Shown: in pieces, positions 1 through 4,574 of the stretch | Position numbering within the stretch: the stretch's first letter is position 1 | Layout: each line of letters opens with the position of its first letter | Assembly: GCA_900547025.1 (NCBI GenBank) | Contig: UREZ01000092.1 | Coordinates: 1-6,783 of the forward strand | Reading direction: 5' to 3' | From: an uncultured Collinsella sp. | Lineage (GTDB): Bacteria; Actinomycetota; Coriobacteriia; Coriobacteriales; Coriobacteriaceae | DNA length: 6,783 bases | Made by a program: the position numbers and the translations under genes | Notes under the pieces: model-generated | Database searches by the model: none | What the model saw: only the letters and a program-made list of their open reading frames with translations | Told to the model about the DNA's origin: nothing

Positions 1-175
1 AAGACACAATACCCGCCCGCTCCAGATAGGCGCAGTACGTCGTCAGGTCACGACGATAGGCCGCAATCGTGTTGCGCGCCAAACCCCGCTCGACCGCGAG
101 GTAATCGAGATACTCCCCCGCCGCCACGGCGAGCGACGAGGGAGTAGCTTCGGTATATTCCTTATTCGCCGGCAC
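1..175 (-). CDS. xerD: Tyrosine recombinase XerC/XerD family, N-terminal fragment (cut by window edge)
   Basis: Only the first 58 residues are in the window; the gene runs off the left edge. The visible part is the SAM-like core-binding domain of XerC/XerD recombinases: after a ~20-residue polar leader comes a segment reading YLDYLAVERGLARNTIAAY (residues 22-40), followed by RRDLTTYCAYLERAGI. The Y-L-x-x-L...ERGL(A/S)xNTIxAYxRDL pattern is the hallmark of this domain. The catalytic Arg/His/Tyr domain is outside the window. Family members resolve chromosome dimers at dif with FtsK. I chose the GTG at 175-173, only 2 nt after the pyrG stop, because no ATG exists in the visible reading frame. 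No good Shine-Dalgarno precedes it, so the start may depend on translational coupling to pyrG, or may lie at another GTG. XerD is favoured over XerC from recalled pyrG-xerD neighbourhoods in Gram-positives; that is inference. Confidence 0.85.
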   Translation of the reverse strand, partial: MPANKEYTEATPSSLAVAAGEYLDYLAVERGLARNTIAAYRRDLTTYCAYLERAGIVS

Positions 176-177
176 CC

Positions 178-1839
178 TTAGTCCGTAGCGAGGTTCATGG
201 GCGTCACCTGCAGACGGTCGACACCCTCGTGCTGGCCGATCGAAGCGCGCACGAACTCGCGGAACAGCGGCTGCGGGTTGGTCGGGCGGCTCTTGAACTC
301 GGGATGAGCCTGGGTTGCCACATACCACGGATGCACGTCGCGCGGCAGCTCGACCATCTCGACCAGGCGCTCGTCGGGCGACAGACCCGAGATAACCAAG
401 CCGGCGTCCTCGAGCTGGTCACGGAAGGCGTTGTTGAACTCAAAGCGATGACGGTGACGCTCGTAGACGAGTTCCTCGCCATATGCCTCGCGAGCAAGGG
501 TATCGGCGGCGAGCTTGCACGGATAGGCGCCCAGGCGCATGGTGCCGCCCTTCTCGGTCACGTCCTCCTGCGAGCTCATCAGATCGATGACGCTAAACGG
601 GCCGTCCGGATCGAACTCGGAGGAGCTGGCGCCGGCAAGGCCGACGACGTTGCGGGCGAACTCGCACACGGCCACCTGCATACCCAGGCAAATGCCCAGA
701 TACGGAATCTTGTGCTCACGGGCAAACTCGGCCGCGAGGATCTTGCCCTCCAGGGCGCGCTTGCCAAAGCCGCCGGGGACCAGGATGCCCGAGGCGTCGC
801 CCAGAACCTCGGAGACATTCTGCTCGTCGAGGCTCTCGCCGTCGACTAGCTGAACGTCCACATGGCGATCGTAGAAGACGCCCGCATGGTGCAGGGCCTC
901 GATAACCGACAGGTACGCATCGGGCAGCTGCGTGTACTTACCCACGACGGCGATCTTCACCTTGTCGGCGTGATGGTTGGCGTGATTCTGTTTGCGCAGG
1001 AACTCGTTCCACTCGCTCATGTCGCGCACACGCGGGTCCAGACCCAGGCGCTCGCAAATGCGCAGGTCAAAGTCCTGCTCGGCAAGCAGCTGCGGAACAT
1101 CGTAAATGCTCGCGCAGTCCTCGTTGGTAAAGACACAATCGGTGTCGACGTCGCAGAAGCTTGCGATCTTTCCGCGGATAGCGTCATCGATATGGTGGTC
1201 GGAGCGCAGCACGATGATATCGGGCTGGATGCCAAAGCTGCGGAGCTCCTTGACGGAATGCTGCGTGGGCTTGGTCTTGACCTCGTGGGCGGCGGCGATA
1301 TAGGGAACGAGCGACACGTGGATGTAGCAGACGTTCTCGGGGCCGGCCTCCTTGCGGTACTGACGGATGGCCTCGACAAACGGTTGGGACTCGATGTCGC
1401 CGATCGTGCCGCCCAGCTCGGTGATGACTACATCGGAGCCGGTCTGCTCCTCGATGCGGCGGAACTTGTCCTTAATGGCATTGGTGACGTGGGGAATCAC
1501 CTGCACGGTACCGCCCAAAAAGTCGCCGCGACGCTCACGGGCGATTAGGCTTTTGTAGATGGCACCGGTCGTAAAGTTGGAATCGCGGGTCAGGTTCTCA
1601 TCAATAAAGCGCTCGTAATGACCCAGGTCCAGGTCGGACTCGTAACCGTCCTCGGTAACGAAGACCTCACCATGCTGGAAGGGGCTCATGGTACCGGGGT
1701 CGACGTTCAGATACGGGTCGGCTTTCTGCATCGTTACTTTGTAGCCACGCGACTTGAGCAGACGGCCCAGCGAGGCCGCGGTGATACCCTTGCCCAGGGA
1801 CGAAACCACGCCACCGGTTACGAACACATGCTTGGTCAT
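178..1839 (-). CDS. pyrG: CTP synthase (glutamine-hydrolysing)
   Basis: Full-length 553-residue CTP synthase, which aminates UTP to CTP using ATP and glutamine in the last step of pyrimidine nucleotide synthesis; cytosolic, tetrameric in the family. The N-terminal synthase domain (about 1-270) begins MTKHVFVTGGVVSSLGKGI, with the P-loop lysine at K17. It continues through KADPYLNVDPGTM (39-51), DLDLGHYERF (69-78; D71 is the expected Mg ligand), ELGGTIGDIES (141-151; E141 Mg ligand, DIE in the CTP feedback site) and KTKPTQHSVKEL (188-199). The class I glutaminase domain (about 293-535) has the oxyanion-hole stretch PGGFGKR (355-361), nucleophile C384 in GICLGMQ, and H512/E514 in AHPEF. All catalytic residues are present. 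The usual KLDPY reads KADPY here, a mild variation. The start ATG is preceded 8 nt upstream by a modest AGGT. It has its own predicted promoter and leader, and is followed after 2 nt by the recombinase. Confidence 0.98.
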   Translation of the reverse strand: MTKHVFVTGGVVSSLGKGITAASLGRLLKSRGYKVTMQKADPYLNVDPGTMSPFQHGEVFVTEDGYESDLDLGHYERFIDENLTRDSNFTTGAIYKSLIARERRGDFLGGTVQVIPHVTNAIKDKFRRIEEQTGSDVVITELGGTIGDIESQPFVEAIRQYRKEAGPENVCYIHVSLVPYIAAAHEVKTKPTQHSVKELRSFGIQPDIIVLRSDHHIDDAIRGKIASFCDVDTDCVFTNEDCASIYDVPQLLAEQDFDLRICERLGLDPRVRDMSEWNEFLRKQNHANHHADKVKIAVVGKYTQLPDAYLSVIEALHHAGVFYDRHVDVQLVDGESLDEQNVSEVLGDASGILVPGGFGKRALEGKILAAEFAREHKIPYLGICLGMQVAVCEFARNVVGLAGASSSEFDPDGPFSVIDLMSSQEDVTEKGGTMRLGAYPCKLAADTLAREAYGEELVYERHRHRFEFNNAFRDQLEDAGLVISGLSPDERLVEMVELPRDVHPWYVATQAHPEFKSRPTNPQPLFREFVRASIGQHEGVDRLQVTPMNLATD

Positions 1840-1857
1840 ATTGAGTTACCTGCGCTT

Positions 1858-1889
1858 CCCGTAGAAGTTGTTTATCCACATCTTACGGG
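1858..1889 (-). promoter_or_regulatory. Hairpin at the 5' end of the pyrG leader
   Basis: On the transcribed strand CCCGTA (1889-1884) pairs with TACGGG (1863-1858), and GA (1882-1881) with TC (1865-1864) across one bulged base, giving an 8-bp stem with a 15-nt loop. The predicted transcription start falls within a few bases of the CCC run, so the stem would sit at the extreme 5' end of the mRNA. Its 3' arm ends 6 nt before the AGGT of the ribosome binding site. No U-run follows, so it is not an intrinsic terminator. A role in mRNA stability or CTP-dependent control is inference. Confidence 0.5.
1872..1880 (+). promoter_or_regulatory. Perfect DnaA box in the pyrG leader
   Basis: TTATCCACA on the plus strand matches the consensus DnaA box (TTATNCACA) exactly. 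It lies between the predicted pyrG promoter and start codon and fills most of the loop of the leader hairpin. I found no second box in the window, so this is not an origin cluster. A lone match can arise by chance; a role in linking CTP synthesis to replication is speculative. Confidence 0.45.
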
Positions 1890-1894
1890 TCTTC

Positions 1895-1926
1895 ATTGTA
1901 ATACTCGCGCCGCGGACCTTTCGCAA
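1895..1926 (-). promoter_or_regulatory. Predicted pyrG promoter
   Basis: On the minus strand TTGCGA (1926-1921, 4/6 match to the -35 consensus) is followed after 17 nt by TATTAC (1903-1898). A better -10, TACAAT (1900-1895, 5/6), overlaps it with a 20-nt spacer. An A-rich stretch lies immediately upstream of the -35. The position, downstream of the preceding gene's terminator and about 55 nt before the pyrG ATG, fits a dedicated pyrG promoter. Assigned from hexamers only. Confidence 0.45.
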
Positions 1927-1960
1927 TTTTTCTCGCGTGCGATTGCATTTCTCAATCTTG

Positions 1961-1993
1961 AAACAAAACGCCGCCCGGTTTCCCAGGCGGCGT
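1961..1993 (-). terminator. Intrinsic terminator of the winged-helix gene
   Basis: The minus strand forms an 11-bp stem with one G-T pair (1993-1983 with 1978-1968) around a GAAA tetraloop, followed directly by TTTTGTTT. It sits 25 nt after the stop codon of the winged-helix gene and upstream of the pyrG promoter, separating the two units. Confidence 0.93.
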
Positions 1994-2017
1994 CGCTATG
2001 GCAAGGGTTACATGCTG

Positions 2018-2356
2018 CTATCGATCAGCAACCGCGTCCTCAAGCATTTCTTGAACGAGCATGCCGGTACGGACGCCCTCAAGATACCATTCGCCACGTT
2101 CGGTGAGGCAAATGCCATTTGCAAGCTGACCGCCGTCGTCGCTATAACGCGAGACGACATCGATCATGCCTTCGGAATCCAAGCGATCGATTGCGGCGCG
2201 GGCACGATACGGCGAAACCCCCACGCGCTCGGCAAGCGTTTTGCGCGAGAAACCATACGGCCCGCCATTGTCTTCAGTTTGCTGGTCGATCTCCATCAAC
2301 ACCAGCACCTCGACACGCTTCATATCGTTGACACTCGCACGACCCTTGCCCGCCAT
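2018..2356 (-). CDS. Small winged helix-turn-helix DNA-binding protein (hypothetical transcriptional regulator)
   Basis: A 112-residue protein that I do not recognise as a named regulator. The layout is a winged-helix domain of MarR/PadR-like general type: a helix at about 12-28 (MKRVEVLVLMEI...), an acidic glycine-containing linker (NGGPYG, 30-35), then a helix-turn-helix at about 37-63 (SRKTLAERVGVSPYRARAAIDRL read across 37-59). A beta-wing follows at about 65-85 (IDVVSRYSDDG...ICLTERG), then a C-terminal helix (about 88-109) that may dimerise. LTERG before the last helix is typical of MarR-like proteins. It has no sensor domain or metal-binding cysteine cluster, so any ligand is unknown. 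The reading frame is open to an ATG at 2410, but the ATG at 2356 is chosen because a perfect AGGAGG lies just upstream. It is a single-gene unit with its own terminator. Possible autoregulation is suggested only by repeats around its predicted promoter. Confidence 0.82.
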   Translation of the reverse strand: MAGKGRASVNDMKRVEVLVLMEIDQQTEDNGGPYGFSRKTLAERVGVSPYRARAAIDRLDSEGMIDVVSRYSDDGGQLANGICLTERGEWYLEGVRTGMLVQEMLEDAVADR

Positions 2357-2361
2357 AGCAG

Positions 2362-2367
2362 CCTCCT
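2362..2367 (-). promoter_or_regulatory. Ribosome binding site deciding the winged-helix start
   Basis: AGGAGG on the minus strand, 5 nt before the ATG at 2356-2354. It is the strongest Shine-Dalgarno in the window and argues against the longer in-frame start at 2410, which has no comparable site. Confidence 0.88.
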
Positions 2368-2420
2368 CAAACCGAGCACGAGCATCTAACGCGCCGTGCG
2401 CGACCGACACACCTCACGAT

Positions 2421-2508
2421 GGCAGGTAATATCCATCATGCGGCATCCCGCTAAGGATGAAACAGTTACGGTTATTGTATACCGCTCAAATTGTTTCCAG
2501 GCAGGTAA
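2421..2508 (+). repeat. Pair of GGCAGGTAA direct repeats flanking the winged-helix promoter
   Basis: The 9-mer GGCAGGTAA occurs at 2421-2429 and 2500-2508 in the same orientation, 79 bp apart, on either side of the predicted -10 at 2474-2481. The 8-mer GCAGGTAA also occurs on the minus strand at 1853-1846 in the pyrG leader. They may be operator half-sites for the adjacent winged-helix protein, or coincidence. Confidence 0.35.
2474..2504 (-). promoter_or_regulatory. Candidate promoter of the winged-helix gene
   Basis: TATACAAT on the minus strand (2481-2474) supplies a good -10 (TACAAT, or TATACA two bases earlier). With a 17-nt spacer the -35 would be CTGCCT (2504-2499), a poor match, so strength or activator dependence is uncertain. 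The implied 5' UTR is about 110 nt and contains only a weak CATCC/GGATG hairpin. Confidence 0.35.
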
Positions 2509-2545
2509 ACAGCTATTTTTCGCCGAAATAGGCGCTTTGTTGATT

Positions 2546-2578
2546 AAAAAGCCGTACCGGGCGCTAACCCGATACGGC
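2546..2578 (-). terminator. Intrinsic terminator of the DUF1846 gene
   Basis: The minus strand forms an 11-bp stem (2578-2568 with 2561-2551, one G-T pair) with a TTAGCG loop, followed directly by TTTTT. It lies 34 nt after the DUF1846 stop codon, a canonical Rho-independent terminator. Confidence 0.94.
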
Positions 2579-2612
2579 CAAAATGCAATGCAATTACCGC
2601 GGTGCTTCAAAC

Positions 2613-4094
2613 TTAGCGATGGAAGAAACCGCGGCGCTCAAACTTGGGCTCGCAGCACACGTTGATACCCAGTTTGCGCAGTACCGTCTCGTCCGTCGGC
2701 GAGATGATCACGCTAAAGAAGGCATCGCAACCGCGCAACTGCTCCAGACCCGAAAGGACGCGAGCGGCCGTCTCACTCGTGGCCGAGGTGATCGACAGCG
2801 CCATAAGCGTCTCGTCGGTGTGAAGGCGCGGGTTTTTGCTGCCGAGAAAATGCGTCTTGAGCTTGCTGATGGGCTCGATCGCCTCATCGCTAATGACCTC
2901 GAGCTCAAGGTCGACGCCCGAGACATGCTTGAGGGCGTTCATAATGAGCGAACTTGCGGCGCCCAGGCGCGTGGAGGTCTTACCGGTCACCACGGAGCCA
3001 TCGGGCATGACCATGGCACCCACGGGACCACCCGTCAGCTGCTCCCTGGTGAGGGCCGCCGAGCGCGCCGGTGAGTAGTTCTTATCGATGCCGGCTTTCT
3101 TCATAATAATCTTGAGACGATCGACTTGCTCATCGCCCACGCCGGTACGGCGCACATTTTCGACCGCGGTAAAGTAGCGGCGGACGATCTCCATCTTGGA
3201 TGCGTCGCGGCAGGCATCGTCATCGGTGATGGCAAAGCCGACCATATTGACGCCCATGTCCGTAGGGCTCTGGTAGGGGCTCTTGCCCAGGATCTTTTCC
3301 ATCAGGGCACGGACTACCGGGAAGGCCTCGACGTCGCGGTTGTAGTTGACCGTGGTCTTGTTGTAGGCCTCAAGGTGGAACGAATCGATGATATTGGCGT
3401 CGTCGAGGTCAGCCGTGGCGGCCTCGTAGGCAATATTGACCGGATGCGTCAGAGGAAGATTCCAGACCGGGAAGGTCTCGAACTTGGCATAGCCGGCGGC
3501 GGTACCGTGCTTATGCTCGTGATACAGCTGCGAGAGGCAAGTAGCGAGCTTGCCCGAGCCGGGGCCGGGTGCCGTCACGACAACGAGCGGACGCGTGGTC
3601 TCGACAAACTCGTTCTTGCCGTAGCCATCGTCGGACACGATCAGATCGACATCGTGCGGATACCCCTCGATGGGATAGTGCAGCTTGGCGGGAATACCGA
3701 GCGCGTTCAGGCGGTTGCGGAACACATCGGCAGCAGGCTGGCCGGCATACTGGGTGATGACCACAGCCGCGACGGCAAACCCATTCCCTCGGAACAGATC
3801 GACCAGGCGCAAAACGTCCTCGTCATAGGTAATGCCAAGGTCACCACGAGCCTTGTTTTTCTCGATGTGGTTCGCGTTGATCGCGATGATAACCTCGACA
3901 TCGTCGGCGATGCTCTTGAGCATGCGGAACTTGCTGTCCGGTTCAAAACCCGGCAGCACGCGGCTCGCATGATAGTCATCGAACAGCTTACCGCCAAACT
4001 CCAAATAGAGCTTGCCACCAAACTGCGAGATGCGCTCCTTAATGTGAGCAGCCTGCAGCTCGATATACTTCGCGTTGTCGAAACCCTGGCGCAT
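2613..4094 (-). CDS. DUF1846 (UPF0371) family protein of unknown function
   Basis: 493 residues, the usual size for the DUF1846/UPF0371 family, widespread in anaerobic Gram-positives; the biochemical role is not established as far as I know. Conserved family blocks are visible in order. An N-terminal segment reads LYLEFGGKLFDDYHASRVLP (29-48). Next comes a P-loop-like APGPGSGK (175-182) after a run of hydrophobic beta-strand residues, then FPVWNLPLTHPVN (208-220), NYNRDVEAFP (250-259), SPYQSPTDMGVNM (272-284) and CRDASKMEIVRRYF (295-308). There is no signal peptide or membrane segment, so it is probably cytosolic. The glycine-rich loop suggests nucleotide or phosphate binding, but it is not a standard Walker A. 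The frame is open to a TTG 24 nt upstream; the ATG at 4094 is preferred because GGGAG precedes it by 6 nt and the protein then begins MRQGFDNAKY, as relatives do. It is a single-gene unit between its own promoter and terminator. Family assignment is confident, function is not. Confidence 0.93.
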   Translation of the reverse strand: MRQGFDNAKYIELQAAHIKERISQFGGKLYLEFGGKLFDDYHASRVLPGFEPDSKFRMLKSIADDVEVIIAINANHIEKNKARGDLGITYDEDVLRLVDLFRGNGFAVAAVVITQYAGQPAADVFRNRLNALGIPAKLHYPIEGYPHDVDLIVSDDGYGKNEFVETTRPLVVVTAPGPGSGKLATCLSQLYHEHKHGTAAGYAKFETFPVWNLPLTHPVNIAYEAATADLDDANIIDSFHLEAYNKTTVNYNRDVEAFPVVRALMEKILGKSPYQSPTDMGVNMVGFAITDDDACRDASKMEIVRRYFTAVENVRRTGVGDEQVDRLKIIMKKAGIDKNYSPARSAALTREQLTGGPVGAMVMPDGSVVTGKTSTRLGAASSLIMNALKHVSGVDLELEVISDEAIEPISKLKTHFLGSKNPRLHTDETLMALSITSATSETAARVLSGLEQLRGCDAFFSVIISPTDETVLRKLGINVCCEPKFERRGFFHR

Positions 4095-4100
4095 GTATGG

Positions 4101-4139
4101 CTCCCGTCCCGTTTCCAATTAATGTTCTAGGCGATTATA
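4101..4139 (-). promoter_or_regulatory. -10 element and ribosome binding site of the DUF1846 gene
   Basis: A perfect TATAAT lies on the minus strand at 4139-4134, about 40 nt before the start codon. The sequence 17 nt upstream of it is G-rich (GTATCG) and makes a poor -35. CGGGAG at 4106-4101 is the ribosome binding site for the ATG at 4094. The short implied leader (about 30 nt) has no riboswitch-like structure. Confidence 0.55.
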
Positions 4140-4433
4140 ACGGAGCCCGCCCTCCCCGATACCCAGACCATCAACAGGCACCAACCAAACACGCCCACCG
4201 CAACCACCGGGGACCCGAGATGGCTAATTTGGGACGGGAAACAAGGCACTCAGCACCAACAATGGCAGCGCCGCAGGTTGAGCATAAGCCAGCGAAAGCC
4301 CGCCAGAGCGAGCAAGGTGACGTGAAAGAGGAGGGCATAGGCCTTTTGGCCATGCCCGACGATTGAACGTCAGATTGCCGCTCTGGCGGGCTTGCAGCGT
4401 CGAGTGTTCCGGCGTTTGGTAAAACCGCGGAAC
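4140..4433. other. Gene-free interval between DUF1846 promoter and carrier terminator
   Basis: No credible gene lies in this stretch. Short open frames on both strands (for example 4353-4171 minus) have low-complexity Trp/Cys/Arg-rich translations, no convincing ribosome binding site and no family look. The only structure I can support is the 100-bp palindrome at 4295-4394; the remaining 4140-4294 is GC-rich with no promoter, tRNA or repeat that I could identify. Confidence 0.6.
4295..4394. repeat. 100-bp long palindrome with nested hairpin; possible MITE/REP-like element or structured RNA
   Basis: Perfect 15-bp inverted arms AAGCCCGCCAGAGCG (4296-4310) and CGCTCTGGCGGGCTT (4379-4393) enclose further matched pairs. 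These are GCAA/TTGC (4312-4315/4375-4378), TGACGT/ACGTCA (4318-4323/4367-4372), and an inner hairpin GGGCAT-a-GGCC TTTT GGCC-ATGCCC (4333-4357). The whole region can therefore fold as one long stem on either strand. The arms are flanked at equal distance by CAGCG (4290-4294 and 4395-4399), which could be a 5-bp target-site duplication. No U-run follows on either strand, so it is not a standard terminator. No transposase is nearby. A mobile-element origin is inference; the pairing itself is visible. Confidence 0.65.
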
Positions 4434-4472
4434 AAAAAGTCGCCCCCTCCCGCGCACGGAACGGAAGGGGGC
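4434..4472 (-). terminator. Intrinsic terminator of the carrier gene
   Basis: The minus strand has GCCCCCTTCCG (4472-4462) pairing over 11 bp (one G-T) with CGGGAGGGGGC (4452-4442), with a 9-nt loop. TTTTT begins 3 nt after the stem. It ends the transcript about 100 nt downstream of the carrier stop codon. The small stem-to-U-run gap may make it less efficient than the others here. Confidence 0.82.
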
Positions 4473-4488
4473 TAAAGGTAGGAGTCTA

Positions 4489-4574
4489 CCGGTGGGTTTA
4501 CCCCACCGGACAGACGATGACCAGGTGATCCTCTACAGGATCGTCAAGGTTTCCGTGGGGTACCCGTTGGGTAC
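4489..4574 (-). other. Multi-hairpin 3' UTR of the carrier gene
   Basis: Between the carrier stop and its terminator are three further inverted repeats. GTACCC-AAC-GGGTAC (4574-4560) abuts the stop codon. GATCCT-GTAG-AGGATC (4542-4527) follows. CCGGTGGG-GTAAA-CCCACCGG (4509-4489) is last. The middle one has a competing pairing, GACGAT (4545-4540) with ATCGTC (4518-4513), which shares bases with it, so two folds are mutually exclusive. No coding potential is evident. It could be a stabilising 3' UTR, a 3'-derived small RNA or a protein-binding region; the sequence alone does not decide. Confidence 0.6.

Noticed and set aside
862..1548. 228-codon plus-strand frame (and 229-849, 206 codons)
   Set aside because: Both are antisense shadows of pyrG, which is intact with all catalytic residues.
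1872..1880. Replication origin suggested by the DnaA box
   Set aside because: Single box, no cluster, no AT-rich unwinding region, and no dnaA/dnaN neighbours in the window.
2357..2410. Longer N-terminus for the winged-helix protein (ATG at 2410)
   Set aside because: The internal ATG at 2356 has a perfect AGGAGG at 5-nt spacing; the upstream start has none, and the extra 18 residues look non-domain.
2524..2535. Second small hairpin (CGCC/GGCG) after the DUF1846 terminator
   Set aside because: Only about 4 bp of stem; not distinguishable from chance beside the strong terminator at 2551-2578.
2386..2665. Short open frames spanning the gap upstream of the winged-helix gene on both strands
   Set aside because: They run across a terminator and the predicted promoter, lack ribosome binding sites and give no recognisable protein.
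3126..4130. 334-codon open frame on the plus strand
   Set aside because: Exactly antisense to the DUF1846 gene, whose translation has clear conserved family motifs. The plus-strand product is a repetitive Val/Asp/Arg-rich shadow with no domain look, and it has no ribosome binding site.
4171..4457. Small minus-strand frames of 60 and 77 codons with hydrophobic stretches
   Set aside because: They overlap the terminator and the long palindrome. Translations are Arg/Trp/Cys-rich with no family resemblance and no SD, so they are likely noise rather than a decayed gene.
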